A stretch of 64,000 bases of DNA from Bacillota bacterium (GCA_023392075.1 JAEVZU010000076.1:1-64000); one strand, 5' to 3'. Counted from the first letter of the stretch, positions 1-9,200 are shown. Numbers and translations: made by a program. The notes: generated from the letters alone by a model not told the origin.

Positions 1-1619
1 TTATGATTTATTCCCATCGGTCTGGAGGGCCATTTTGCCTCTCCGTCAATCAGCCATGAAGAAACTCTGAAATCATTAAAGGTCCACACAATTTGTCCTA
101 TGATATAGTCTTTTGAAATATAGAGGTCTATGAGCGACTCCAGGTAATCGGCCTGCGATTCTTCAGACCATTTGATTCTGGCTTTGCAGGAATGTTGTCC
201 ATACATGCCCTCCCAGCCTCCGGAGGTCATAAGGACCGGTTTTTCGGGATATCTTGCGGCAATCCTGTCCAAAAGAAGGCTTCCCTCTTCAATGGTATGT
301 CCGTTATACCAGCCAAGCCAGTAATTTATCCCTACCACATCAAAATATTCGTAGGTTCTGTCTTCAGTAGGTATATCCGATGCATGCACCACAAACCTTG
401 TGGGATCAAGAGCTTTTGCAAGCCTGATATACTTCGGAACAAAATCCACCGCTGCGTCCTCGTAGGTTTTACATTCAATAAACAGGCTCCAGAACATAAT
501 ACAGGTCTCATTTTTATAATATTTAATGGTATCCTGCATCTGTTTGTTTGCAAGCTCCAGGAGCTCCGGATTTTGGAACTGTTCTTTTTTGAAGTTGACA
601 TTTGGCACTTCAGCTATGACAAGGAAGCCTGTTTCACTGGCTATTTCATACTCCTTCAAGTGGTGTGGGTAATGACAGAGTCTTAAAAAGTTTGCACTGC
701 CCTTTTTGCATAGATCATAGTCCCTCCTTATGATGTCATCTGAAAACGTTCTTCCGGTAACAGGATATTCTTCATGTTTGGAGTACCCTCTCAGGTATAT
801 GACCTTTCCGTTCAGCAAAACCTTTCTGTTACTTATGGAAAACTCTCTGATTCCTATCCGGTGAGTCCAATAGTCCATGGGCTTGCCATTTTTCCTGAGA
901 CATATTTTAAAATCATAGAGGAATGGACTGTCTGGCGACCACAGTTTTGGGTTTTCAACAATCAGACGTATTGTTTTTTTGCTGCAAGTTATTTTTTCTG
1001 TCACATCATATACGGATTCCATGCTGCCCTTATCATCAACCGTCAGATTTATTGAATAGTCACCGGCATCGGTAAAATTACCAGTATCTACGGTAACTGT
1101 CACTTCCCCGTTTATTTTGGTAACAACAGTTACATCCTCCAGCCAGCTTTCGCCCGTCCCTATAATGAATACATCCCTGTAGATGCCTCCATAATTGAAC
1201 CAATCCACACCTATGGGAGGAGAAGTCATATTGTTTATTTCACTGTCAACACGGACAGCAATTAAATTTTCGCCGTTGATAACGAGGCCCTCCGTGATAT
1301 CAATTTCAAAAGGCGTAAAGCCTCCGGTATGAGAACCTGCAAGCTTGCCGTTAAGCCAGATATCACATTTGTAATTGACACCGTAAAAGAATAAAACATA
1401 TCTTTTTACTTCCTGCATTTCTTTAAATATAAATTTCTTGAAATACCAGGCCACACCCTCATAGTCGAACAACTCCTCATCTGATTCATTCCAGCAGGAG
1501 GGCACCCAAATATTTTCTGCATTATCCGGAATAGCTGTATACCATTCATTTTCAAGTCCTTTATTTTCTCTGTCCAATTTAAATTCCCAGTATGAGTTTA
1601 ACGATATTTTCTTTAGCAT
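1..1619 (-). CDS. Glycoside hydrolase family 2 protein, 3' end outside window, atypical active site
   Basis: About 539 residues are visible; the frame is still open at base 1, so the C-terminus is missing. The order is that of GH2: an N-terminal jelly-roll (about 20-190), an Ig-like domain (190-275) and a TIM barrel with the family landmark LRLCHYPH. There is no signal peptide, so it is predicted cytoplasmic and would act on imported oligosaccharides. Start ATG at 1619 follows AGAAAGGA. By family knowledge GH2 uses an Asn-Glu acid/base pair and a Glu nucleophile in a T-E-x-G context. Here the acid/base segment reads WSLFIEC (Glu382 kept, Asn replaced by Ile381), and the nucleophile segment reads VLMTSGGWEG, with Ser466 where Glu is expected and the nearest Glu at 470. 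The fold assignment is firm; substrate and activity are open. It may be a beta-glucuronidase or galactosidase relative with altered chemistry, or an inactive one. Confidence 0.85.
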   Translation of the reverse strand, partial: MLKKISLNSYWEFKLDRENKGLENEWYTAIPDNAENIWVPSCWNESDEELFDYEGVAWYFKKFIFKEMQEVKRYVLFFYGVNYKCDIWLNGKLAGSHTGGFTPFEIDITEGLVINGENLIAVRVDSEINNMTSPPIGVDWFNYGGIYRDVFIIGTGESWLEDVTVVTKINGEVTVTVDTGNFTDAGDYSINLTVDDKGSMESVYDVTEKITCSKKTIRLIVENPKLWSPDSPFLYDFKICLRKNGKPMDYWTHRIGIREFSISNRKVLLNGKVIYLRGYSKHEEYPVTGRTFSDDIIRRDYDLCKKGSANFLRLCHYPHHLKEYEIASETGFLVIAEVPNVNFKKEQFQNPELLELANKQMQDTIKYYKNETCIMFWSLFIECKTYEDAAVDFVPKYIRLAKALDPTRFVVHASDIPTEDRTYEYFDVVGINYWLGWYNGHTIEEGSLLLDRIAARYPEKPVLMTSGGWEGMYGQHSCKARIKWSEESQADYLESLIDLYISKDYIIGQIVWTFNDFRVSSWLIDGEAKWPSRPMGINH

Positions 1620-1876
1620 TTTTATAATCCTTTCTGATGATTGACTCGTTATGTATGTTTTAACAGCTGTTGTCTCACAAGTGGACAGCTTTGTCCTTCA
1701 GAACTTTCAACTACCGGCTCAGCGAAAAACCTACATAATTTTTAACCGGCAAAACAAGTCGCTCTTAAAAATTTTACTCAGTATTATCCTATAGCCGTTT
1801 TCCCGAAGCAGCAATCTCATATATTTACATATTTTACTTACTTCTTTACATGTTTACTTTACAGACCAAAACAGAA

Positions 1877-1917
1877 AAAAGCCTCATCCCCAAAAGATTT
1901 TTGGGAACGAGGCTTTT
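1877..1917 (-). terminator. Intrinsic terminator, bidirectional
   Basis: AAAAGCCTC and GAGGCTTTT flank an inner CCCCAAAAG/TTTTTGGG stem, giving a long hairpin with A and T runs on both sides. It lies just past the stop of the ABC permease at 1991 and should end the sigma/ABC operon. The rest of 1620-1990 is AT-rich leader of the GH2 gene with no gene that I can support. Confidence 0.8.
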
Positions 1918-1990
1918 AAAAGTGCTTACAGAAATACATTTAATCAGTAACAATTTCTACCGGCTATATAAATCAACCAACTACAACGCG

Positions 1991-3208
1991 TTAAATAATC
2001 TGATGAGTTTTAAAAGAACGGTATGCAAACGGTGTGGCCAGAATGCCGACCACAGCGGCAAACAGCGGCAGGAACACATACGGCTTCACGATCACACCTG
2101 ATATTTCATACTGAATAGGGCTTGTCACGGAACCAAATTCCATCATGCCGGACGGCAGGAGATGTAAAAGATTGTACAGCCATATCTTGTCATAGGATAC
2201 GTTTATAAACATCGGTACAATAAGAATCAAGGTGATAAGTATGATTACACCGTAAGCTGATTTGAATTTTGCCGACAAAAGCATGGTAATTGCCGCAGTC
2301 ATCAGGCAGGCAAAAAAGACGCAGACAGAAAATAGCAAGGCTGTCTGTCCCATAGTCATCGGATACGGCGACATGGGATAGTAAAGCTGTAATTGGGAGT
2401 TCAAACCGTCAAAGCCGAAAGTCAGTATTGTAAGAATATAATTTGCCGCAGTCAGGACAAGGCATATTGCCGAGGCTATGGTAAAACCCGTGAACAGCTT
2501 GGCTGTTATGAGCATATTCTTCCCATGTTTTGAAGCAAGGATGAGCTGATCGGCTCCCGAGGCATATTCCCCTGAAAAAATCGGAGCAATACAAATTGCC
2601 ATGACAAACGCTGCCATCAGACCAACGGTATACATGAGTGTAAGAAACCGTGTGTATCCATCTGTATAGGAAAAGGTAAACGGAGTTTTTATCTGCTCAT
2701 CCAGAGCAATCAATTTCTCCTTTGCTTTGTCGCTCATTCCTGTTTCCTCCAGCGCCTGAACCTGCCTGCCGTGGCGTAAATCATAAAACCCGGCTGCCTG
2801 TTCTGCGGTCAGCAGCTGGAAATCTTCCATATTGAACCGGCGGGATTCACTGTTATAAATAGGCCGGACAATTCCGTATAATCCACTGTATTTTCTGGCA
2901 AATGCCTGGTACTCCGGGGTGTCGTAATATCGATCTTTTTTGGGAACCTTTGAATAAGCCTCCACCGTCTCCATAATCAATTTTGAGTCGATTTCCCGGC
3001 CGGAAAGGGATCTGGCATAAGAGCGGTCCTTAACCATGGCATCATAATTGGACTCAAATACTTTACCATCCACATAATAACTTCCCAGCAGTGTTCCCCA
3101 CACGCTGACAGCAGTAGCAACAACAGCCAAAACCAGAACAATAATCACACTTTTTTTATGCAATATCTTTTTATATTCAAAACCGACCAATCTCCAAAAA
3201 CTGTTCAT
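1991..3208 (-). CDS. ABC-2 type transporter permease
   Basis: 405 residues. One membrane segment lies near the N-terminus (about 18-40), followed by a roughly 140-residue extracytoplasmic loop and then five or so hydrophobic segments from about 185 to 400, including AAFVMAICIAPIFSGEYASG, a typical ABC-2 permease stretch. It is the membrane half of an exporter whose ATPase is the preceding gene; the two genes overlap by 4 bases (ATGA), which implies translational coupling. The substrate cannot be read from sequence. The operon context (ECF sigma factor plus a small membrane protein) suggests an envelope or antimicrobial-peptide response, but that is inference. Confidence 0.85.
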   Translation of the reverse strand: MNSFWRLVGFEYKKILHKKSVIIVLVLAVVATAVSVWGTLLGSYYVDGKVFESNYDAMVKDRSYARSLSGREIDSKLIMETVEAYSKVPKKDRYYDTPEYQAFARKYSGLYGIVRPIYNSESRRFNMEDFQLLTAEQAAGFYDLRHGRQVQALEETGMSDKAKEKLIALDEQIKTPFTFSYTDGYTRFLTLMYTVGLMAAFVMAICIAPIFSGEYASGADQLILASKHGKNMLITAKLFTGFTIASAICLVLTAANYILTILTFGFDGLNSQLQLYYPMSPYPMTMGQTALLFSVCVFFACLMTAAITMLLSAKFKSAYGVIILITLILIVPMFINVSYDKIWLYNLLHLLPSGMMEFGSVTSPIQYEISGVIVKPYVFLPLFAAVVGILATPFAYRSFKTHQII

Positions 3209-4071
3209 CGTTCATTCACCTCACTGAAATAATACAAATAAAGATCCTCCAGTGAAGCCTGTGCAGTTACAGCGGAATCACAGGGTTTCTCTTCACTTAT
3301 CAGACGTAAAAACATATTTTTGTCTTCATTCCGAAGATTTATAACAGGATATCTTTCACAAAGCTCGTCTGCCATAGAAGGCGGTATGCTGCATTCCCAA
3401 ACCTTGCCCTGTATTGTACCGATAATTTCTTCCAGCGTCCCCTTATGTATAAGCTGGCCGTTTTTCATCACAAGGATGGTATCGGCAATATGCTCAACAT
3501 CTGAAACTATATGCGTTGAAAGGAGTACAATACGGTCTGCTCCGAGTCGGGAGATCATATTTCGGAAACGTACCCTTTCTTTTGGATCAAGTCCGGCAGT
3601 GGGCTCGTCCAGAATTAATATTTTCGGGTCATTGAGCATCGACTGGGCAATGCCGAGCCTCTGTTTCATACCTCCGGAAAAGGTTTTTATTTTCTTTTTT
3701 GCTTCATTTTCGAGGGAGACAAGCTCAAGGAGCTCCATCGATTTTTCTCTGGCCCGGATTTTAGGCAATCCCTTAAGCACTGCAATGTAAAGCATGAAAT
3801 CAATAGCTGTAAACTCTGGGTAATAGCCGAAGTCCTGGGGCAGATATCCCAATACATCACGGTAATTCTCCCGGCTTACATCAATGCCGTCATAATTTAT
3901 AGTCCCCAAGGTAGGGGTCAGCACGCCGCACATCATGCGCATCAGGGTGGTTTTGCCGGCGCCGTTCGCACCCAGAAGACCGTACACACCCCGGCTGAGT
4001 GTTAGAGAAATACGGTCGCAGGCAATTTTACTGCCATATTGTTTTGTCACTCGGTCAAGAGTAAGTTCCAT
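3205..4071 (-). CDS. ABC transporter ATP-binding protein
   Basis: 288 residues from ATG 4071, chosen because GGAGGAAAG precedes it; the frame is open further upstream but that part is out-of-frame overlap with the preceding gene. Motifs in order: Walker A GANGAGKTT near residue 37, signature FSGGMKQRL near 133, Walker B ILILDEPTAGLD near 153, and the His switch STHIV near 188. It is a CcmA/NatA-type subunit energising the ABC-2 permease encoded next. It overlaps the upstream membrane-protein gene by 25 bases and the downstream permease gene by 4 bases, so the three products are probably made in fixed ratio. Confidence 0.93.
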   Translation of the reverse strand: MELTLDRVTKQYGSKIACDRISLTLSRGVYGLLGANGAGKTTLMRMMCGVLTPTLGTINYDGIDVSRENYRDVLGYLPQDFGYYPEFTAIDFMLYIAVLKGLPKIRAREKSMELLELVSLENEAKKKIKTFSGGMKQRLGIAQSMLNDPKILILDEPTAGLDPKERVRFRNMISRLGADRIVLLSTHIVSDVEHIADTILVMKNGQLIHKGTLEEIIGTIQGKVWECSIPPSMADELCERYPVINLRNEDKNMFLRLISEEKPCDSAVTAQASLEDLYLYYFSEVNER

Positions 4072-4796
4072 GTTCTTTCCTCCGTTTGTTTTATTAAATT
4101 GCGCAGCTGAAGCCCTGTCAGCACGCCGCCGAGTGCAAACAGCAGCAGCCAGTACCCCAGGGTTGAGCTGGAGTAGAGAAGCTGCACCGTGCTGCCGGTT
4201 ATAATATTCGCCATGCAGGTAAAGCAGGCCGTGGCAGCACAGAAGTATATACCCTCCCCCGTTCTCACACGGTTCAGTATCAGCAGGCAAACACCGCAGG
4301 TTATGAGGTACGGTACCATCAGGTAGATTATGACCTGGAGCAGGTTGAACGGGGATACCCGGCTGATAAAAACTAAAAGTACTGTCAGTATTATAAAATT
4401 TCCTCCGCCCAATATTGCTATCCGCACCATGATTATCTGCGGCAGGTTGAACCGGAAACTCATTTCAAGTTCCGACATACGGCAAAATACCGAGCGGTAA
4501 ATTTCTGCCGCCATCATCAGCGCCAGAAATGGAAGGATGGCAGAAACCGCCCATATTTTCCCGGCTTCCGCATTCCAGTCTATTAGCGCTGGTGACCAGA
4601 AGGTAACTGCCCAGCCCATAAAAACAATTACAACAGAAAAGGCCCATATCCTTTTTCGGATAAAGAAAAACTGGTTAAGCAGAAAATTCACATAATTGCC
4701 GCCAGGATGCTGCAGCGTTTTTAAGAATCTCTCCTTATCCACGGGCGGCGGCGCTTCAAAGGATTCTCTCAAAGCATCTTTCATTTTTTTATTCAT
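4047..4796 (-). CDS. Six-helix membrane protein of the sigma/ABC operon (function unknown)
   Basis: 249 residues: a soluble N-terminus of about 45 residues (basic start, then acidic and proline-rich), followed by about six hydrophobic segments, two near 50-100 and four between 115 and 235. I do not recognise a catalytic motif. It starts with the ATGA that ends the sigma gene and runs 25 bases into the ATPase gene. In clostridial operons with this order the second product is either a membrane anti-sigma factor for the ECF protein or an ABC-2-like membrane subunit; the cytoplasmic N-terminus fits the first and the helix count the second. Neither role is demonstrated by the sequence. Confidence 0.75.
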   Translation of the reverse strand: MNKKMKDALRESFEAPPPVDKERFLKTLQHPGGNYVNFLLNQFFFIRKRIWAFSVVIVFMGWAVTFWSPALIDWNAEAGKIWAVSAILPFLALMMAAEIYRSVFCRMSELEMSFRFNLPQIIMVRIAILGGGNFIILTVLLVFISRVSPFNLLQVIIYLMVPYLITCGVCLLILNRVRTGEGIYFCAATACFTCMANIITGSTVQLLYSSSTLGYWLLLFALGGVLTGLQLRNLIKQTEERTWNLLLTE

Positions 4797-5251
4797 AGAG
4801 AATTCTCCTTTCCAAGCAAATTTTTCAGGGACGCCAGTGCAGACTTTATCCGACGGTAGACCGCAAAGCGGGAAATGCCCGTAATTTCGGCAATTTCTCC
4901 GACTGAAAGCTCGTTTGCATACCTGAAAAGCAGCAGTTCCTGCTCCTGCTCCGGCAGTATTTTAAGTGCCTGCCTGATTGTATTCCTCAGTTCCAGCCGT
5001 TCGATAAAATCTGTGTCAGGTAACTCATCGGCCAGCTTTTCGGGTTGTTTTCTGCGGAAGGAATCAATACACAGATTTCTTGCTATGGTATAAAGGTAGG
5101 CAAGTTTCTTGCCGTATTCCATGTATGAGTTCTGCGCAAAGTATTTGAGAAAGGCTTCCTGGGTCAGGTCTTCCGCCAATGTGGCATTACCGGTTTTATA
5201 ATAGCAATATCGATATATCTTGTCGTACTGTTCTTCAATATCAATCGACAC
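4793..5251 (-). CDS. ECF-type RNA polymerase sigma factor
   Basis: 152 residues from GTG 5251, which sits 7 bases after AGAGGAGG; an in-frame ATG further upstream has no such site. Region 2 (YDKIYRYCYYKTG, then LAEDLTQEAFLKYF) spans about 6-70 and region 4 (LPEQEQELLLFRY, then GEIAEITGISRFAVYRRI) about 95-145, with the short linker typical of ECF factors. It directs polymerase to a small regulon, usually including its own operon. The leader at 5252-5436 is unusually long and T/A-rich and probably carries an autoregulated promoter, but I cannot assign the boxes. It overlaps the membrane-protein gene by ATGA. Confidence 0.9.
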   Translation of the reverse strand: MSIDIEEQYDKIYRYCYYKTGNATLAEDLTQEAFLKYFAQNSYMEYGKKLAYLYTIARNLCIDSFRRKQPEKLADELPDTDFIERLELRNTIRQALKILPEQEQELLLFRYANELSVGEIAEITGISRFAVYRRIKSALASLKNLLGKENSL

Positions 5252-5436
5252 CCTGCAGCCTCCTCTCAAATTGTTTAACGTATTATCCCCTGAAAATGTG
5301 CGGATGAACAAAATTTTTTTCGATTTGTTTCCTGGTTACTTTCAGCTTTAAAGTATGAAAAACCTCTTTTCGGTGCAAAAAAATCTCCAGACTTTGTGTG
5401 AAACTGTATAAGCTTTCGCATATTAAACATAACAAT

Positions 5437-5469
5437 AAGGGGGCGGACAGAAAATCTGTCCGCCCCCTT
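5437..5469 (-). terminator. Strong hairpin terminator after the GH9 gene
   Basis: AAGGGGGCGGACAG and CTGTCCGCCCCCTT form a perfect 14-bp GC-rich stem with a 5-base loop, 22 bases beyond the GH9 stop. It insulates the GH9 unit from the sigma operon. Confidence 0.85.
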
Positions 5470-5490
5470 AAGGAACTTTGCAATATTTGT

Positions 5491-8049
5491 TTAATTTACG
5501 GTAAGAGCAGGCTTATTTGAAGCATTTTCCCTGCTATTGAAGCTTAAGCTTGCTCCATTATTATTCTCCACCTGTAATTTGAATGTCACTTTTTTATCTT
5601 CGCTCATCTGGCTGTTCACATAGCTTGTAACGTCTATGGTATACCAACCGGCAGCCGCTACGTTAACCGTGCCTGCTGATACCGCACCTGTGCTGCCGGG
5701 CTGATTGTCCCAGGTTATGCTTCCGCTGCCCGATTCTGTCCAGGAATCAGTGCCTGAAAGCCCGTATATTTTTACAGGTGTAGCCGCAGATGCGGTATTG
5801 CAGTATATCTTCAAGGCAGCCGATGCAACCGATGTTCCCGCACGTCCGGTAAGGTCAAATTTTATGAAACCCTTCCTGTTATATCCGGCATCCGGATCAC
5901 CTTTGACATCAATCGTAGTGGCTGTGCCATAATTGGTTGCTGAATAAGTCCCGTCCCTTACATACGCATCGGCGCTTGCCGGGTAGTCCACAGGGACAGC
6001 TGAGGTCGTGGCGCTCACAGCCGTGCTCCATACACTCGAACCGGCACTGTTTTTAGCCCTTACCCTGTAGCTGTGCGTTGACCCCAGTGTTAAACCTTTA
6101 TGCGAATAGGGTGATGTTACATCGCTTATTGTCGTGCCGTCAACTTCAAGGTCATAGCCTGTTGCACCGGCTGCTGAATTCCAGCTTACATTTATTTGTG
6201 ACGAACCTGCCGCTGTAGCGGTCAAGCCTGCCGGTACCGCCGGTTCGGCCTGGGTGTAGCCTCCTCCCATAAATGCTGCCATTGCCATACCTGCCGCATT
6301 TCCGGTAATAGTAACCTCATTTGTTGCATAATCTCTGCGGTTGTCATGCCAGATCATACGATTATCATTGAATTGCACTATGTTTGGATCTTCCTGTCCT
6401 GAAAGCAATGGATCCAGCTGATCCACAGCATATTGGGCACTTGTTTCAAAACCTTCGCTCCATGCGCCAAGGAGCTCATACGCCGGATTATTGACACGGT
6501 TCAGAGTTGTGACACGGTGGCGGGGGTTCTTGAACCAGGTAGTACCCGCACCATTTAACATACTGACGCCCCATGGATTTTTGCCCAGCATGAAGTCCAG
6601 CTGCTGCTGCGCTAAATTTAAATATGCAGAGCTGCCTGAAAGCTCCTGATACATCAATGCTTCGACCGCATTATTGCTCATTGCTTCATAACTGCCCCAT
6701 TGCGGCTGGCTGCTGTTATTCCAGAATTGTGCATCAGCGTAAGTTTTCTTTATATTCAAATGGTTGTTCATACGGGCTGTGACAGTACTCTTGTATGCCG
6801 GGTCAAGTGATGCCACCTCATAGTTTGCCCATGCATATGACCTTGACCAATTGAGGCTGGTGTCACTTTTGTTATACCAATCCCCTGCGCTGTCACAATA
6901 TGACCTCGCATCTGTCAGATAAGAAGCTGTTCCTGTTGCACGGTAGAGTTCAGCAGCCGCCCAGGCCATATCATCCCTGTAATCGGTATCCACATAGAAC
7001 TCATCCGCATCTCCTGCTATTCCTGTTCTTGCCTTGCCCCAGGTGTATATCTGCTTTGCCGCCGCAAGATAATTGCCGGCTAATGCTGCATCATAGCAGG
7101 GTCCGCCGGGGTCTCCCCATATTTTTGCTCCAAGTGCCAGCGCTGCTGCGGCTTTCCCTGCCAGGTTGGCGCCTGTACCAGCCGGACAAGGATGTACAGG
7201 ACGTGCCGAACCATATATGGTATTATCATTTTCAGGCCAGCATTTGCTGCGGGAATCAAGATCATCATTTTCAACATCGTGATCAAGGCCATCGGCTACT
7301 TCCATATATAACATCTGATTTGTGTTGTCCCACATCTTTCTTATGAAGTCAAGTCCGACCCTTGCTTCGGTTAATACCCCGCCGGAGCTTCCGGGGGAAG
7401 GAAATGCCTCAGGACGGTGTATATATGTTGTTAACATTACATCGGTGACATGTCCTATTGTACTCATGAATTTAATATAATCGGACGCGTCGTGCCATCC
7501 TCCGGTAACGTCAATTGTTTTGGATGCCCCGTCGGGTTTTCCGTCTATTGACGAATTTGAACCTGATATATGGCAGGGGCCATGATCCTTCGGATTGGTA
7601 TTTCCACAGCGCTGTACTTTAAAGAATTGCATTGAAAGATCGGCCAGAGTACTGTAGACTGAATCACCAACTGGGAAGGACGGCGATTTATATGTGTTGA
7701 TTTTTATGTAGTAGCCGCTGCCCGGTGTATTCAGAGCGCCGAAGTCAAGGGCATACGTATAGGCGCATTTTGCTCCGCCTGCATCGCCCCAGCTTCCCTT
7801 ATTTGGTGACGAAATTGTTCCATTTAACACTGATACATTGCCGGAATTAAAAACATCGTACCTGACACCGCTTAAATTGGTGCTGGACAGCACCATAGCA
7901 ACCTTTCCTTCCGACGGCTTGTACCCCGCCTGGTTAACCCTGATAAATACTCCGCTTGCATTTGCCCGGGCTGTGTCTGTGGGCATTATCACTGCTGTCA
8001 GCATGATAATTGCAACCAGGAATGAAATTACTCTGCTTCTTCTTTTCAT
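5491..8049 (-). CDS. Secreted GH9 cellulase with Ig-like, Fn3 and C-terminal DNRLRE/CBM96-like domain
   Basis: 852 residues. A signal peptide (1-31, ending ARANA) is followed by a CelD_N-type Ig-like domain (about 34-130), a GH9 catalytic (alpha/alpha)6 barrel (about 140-600), an Fn3 domain (603-688) and a C-terminal beta-sandwich (690-852) that resembles DNRLRE/CBM96 modules (DAYVRDGTYSATNYG, then KGFIKFDL). The GH9 signatures are DVTGGWHDASDY near 182 with the water-activating Asp pair, the His motif NPRHRV near 511 and YATNEVTI near 577 with the acid Glu. It is an inverting beta-1,4-glucanase of the Ig-GH9 subgroup. There is no dockerin and no SLH repeat, so it is a free exoenzyme. The start has TAGGAGAG in front. 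It lies downstream of the GH4/kinase pair and probably supplies cello-oligosaccharides to it. Confidence 0.93.
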   Translation of the reverse strand: MKRRSRVISFLVAIIMLTAVIMPTDTARANASGVFIRVNQAGYKPSEGKVAMVLSSTNLSGVRYDVFNSGNVSVLNGTISSPNKGSWGDAGGAKCAYTYALDFGALNTPGSGYYIKINTYKSPSFPVGDSVYSTLADLSMQFFKVQRCGNTNPKDHGPCHISGSNSSIDGKPDGASKTIDVTGGWHDASDYIKFMSTIGHVTDVMLTTYIHRPEAFPSPGSSGGVLTEARVGLDFIRKMWDNTNQMLYMEVADGLDHDVENDDLDSRSKCWPENDNTIYGSARPVHPCPAGTGANLAGKAAAALALGAKIWGDPGGPCYDAALAGNYLAAAKQIYTWGKARTGIAGDADEFYVDTDYRDDMAWAAAELYRATGTASYLTDARSYCDSAGDWYNKSDTSLNWSRSYAWANYEVASLDPAYKSTVTARMNNHLNIKKTYADAQFWNNSSQPQWGSYEAMSNNAVEALMYQELSGSSAYLNLAQQQLDFMLGKNPWGVSMLNGAGTTWFKNPRHRVTTLNRVNNPAYELLGAWSEGFETSAQYAVDQLDPLLSGQEDPNIVQFNDNRMIWHDNRRDYATNEVTITGNAAGMAMAAFMGGGYTQAEPAVPAGLTATAAGSSQINVSWNSAAGATGYDLEVDGTTISDVTSPYSHKGLTLGSTHSYRVRAKNSAGSSVWSTAVSATTSAVPVDYPASADAYVRDGTYSATNYGTATTIDVKGDPDAGYNRKGFIKFDLTGRAGTSVASAALKIYCNTASAATPVKIYGLSGTDSWTESGSGSITWDNQPGSTGAVSAGTVNVAAAGWYTIDVTSYVNSQMSEDKKVTFKLQVENNNGASLSFNSRENASNKPALTVN

Positions 8050-8172
8050 TTTTTACACTCTCCTAAACTTTTAATATATGTGATTTGACTTCCATGGATC
8101 CCTTTGTCAATTCTACAAATTATGTTTAGTTGGCATATGTGTATATGTTATTTTAATTGCGGCGACACTTGT

Positions 8173-8188
8173 TAAAACGCGTTTGAAG
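8173..8188. promoter_or_regulatory. Palindromic site upstream of the GH9 gene
   Basis: TTAAAACGCGTTTGAA contains the perfect 10-base palindrome AAACGCGTTT with central CG, the pattern of LacI-family operators. It sits between the kinase stop (8211) and the GH9 start (8049). It does not match the CcpA cre consensus on either register. The regulator is unknown. Confidence 0.35.
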
Positions 8189-8210
8189 TTACTGTACCGT
8201 TATAATTCAT

Positions 8211-9200
8211 TTACTTAAAAGCATTCAAAACTTTTTCTCTGGTATGCCTTTTACATTCATTTTCCTCTAAAGCCCATAAAACTGCACCCGCCACAGGCGG
8301 TGCTTCCAAGATGTTAAAAAATATACTCCTGTCTTTATTCTTCTCAATGACATCCTGCTTAATTTTATCTATTGCCCTTGAATTTTCACCTTTCACAAAT
8401 ATTGAACCGGCCAGAATGACATTTATGGCTTCCGCCCTGCCAAAATCAAGATTGGTTATGAGCCCATTTATACACCTGGCATACTCCCTGCCCATGTTGT
8501 CCAATATTTCCAGTGCTACCGCATCATTTTTATTGGCAGCTTCAAAAATCAATTTATTAAAAAAATCATATCTATATTCACCTTCATCAATTTTGTATTG
8601 CAGGGCTTCTACAAAATCAAATTTTGATTTTATATTTAAAATTTCAAAAAAAAGGTCCGTCAGATATGTATGGGGGTCTCCTTTAAAAATTTGATTGTAA
8701 GTTGCGGCCATGGCTTTTCCCGCCAGATATTCCCCTCCTCCGAAGTCTCCTCCGCTCATGCTGCCCAATCCGCCAATCTGGAGCATATTCCCCCTTGGAT
8801 CAATTCCGCCTATGTTAAAAGCCGTCCCGTTTATTGCACAAATCCCAAATCCATTCTCGCACCCGGCCTTCACTCCAAGATAGGTATCATTGCACAGAAT
8901 AAAGTCTTTTATTCCCAGGTCAGCAATAATTTTTGAGATGAGCTCATGCTGTCTTTTTGTATCCACTCCGGCCAAACCGAATACACATTTTCCCAGCTCG
9001 TCTGCAGCTATACCGTTTTTATCAAAAACATATGTAAAAAGCTTGCCTAATTCTTGCTTAAGTTCATCATAACCGCCTTTCAGGCATTCGTGGTTGGTTT
9101 TTCCCCAGCTTATAAAATCAACCGGATCCCCGTCCAAATTGAAAACAGAACAGTGGGTCTTTGTTCCCCCTCCGTCAATCCCCAGTATGTATTTCTTCAT
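8211..9200 (-). CDS. BadF/BadG-type sugar kinase (N-acetylglucosamine-kinase-like)
   Basis: 329 residues of the ASKHA fold. The phosphate-1 loop is LGIDGGGTKTHC (residues 5-16), adenosine-side glycines lie in the QIGGLGSMSGGDFGGGEY segment (about 140-157), and the C-terminal GAVLWALEE is typical of BadF/BcrA-family kinases. Family members phosphorylate glucosamine, GlcNAc or other sugars at O6 with ATP. The ATG overlaps the GH4 stop by 4 bases (ATGA) with AGGAGGAG inside the GH4 end, so the two are coupled. The pairing suggests that it makes the 6-phosphate the GH4 enzyme needs. A paralogue at 55584-56555 is paired the same way. Confidence 0.85.
   Translation of the reverse strand: MKKYILGIDGGGTKTHCSVFNLDGDPVDFISWGKTNHECLKGGYDELKQELGKLFTYVFDKNGIAADELGKCVFGLAGVDTKRQHELISKIIADLGIKDFILCNDTYLGVKAGCENGFGICAINGTAFNIGGIDPRGNMLQIGGLGSMSGGDFGGGEYLAGKAMAATYNQIFKGDPHTYLTDLFFEILNIKSKFDFVEALQYKIDEGEYRYDFFNKLIFEAANKNDAVALEILDNMGREYARCINGLITNLDFGRAEAINVILAGSIFVKGENSRAIDKIKQDVIEKNKDRSIFFNILEAPPVAGAVLWALEENECKRHTREKVLNAFK

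Noticed and set aside
192..686. 164-codon plus-strand open frame
   Set aside because: Antisense to the GH2 barrel, whose reading frame is uninterrupted and family-like.
1850..2101. 83-codon plus-strand open frame at the terminator
   Set aside because: It reads through a terminator hairpin and into the antisense of the permease gene; no supporting signal.
5491..8049. Dockerin at the GH9 C-terminus
   Set aside because: No duplicated Ca-binding DxNxDG-type repeat is present; the chain ends with the beta-sandwich module.
8173..8188. CcpA cre site upstream of GH9
   Set aside because: In both registers around the central CG bases the required T or flanking CA positions do not match the cre consensus.
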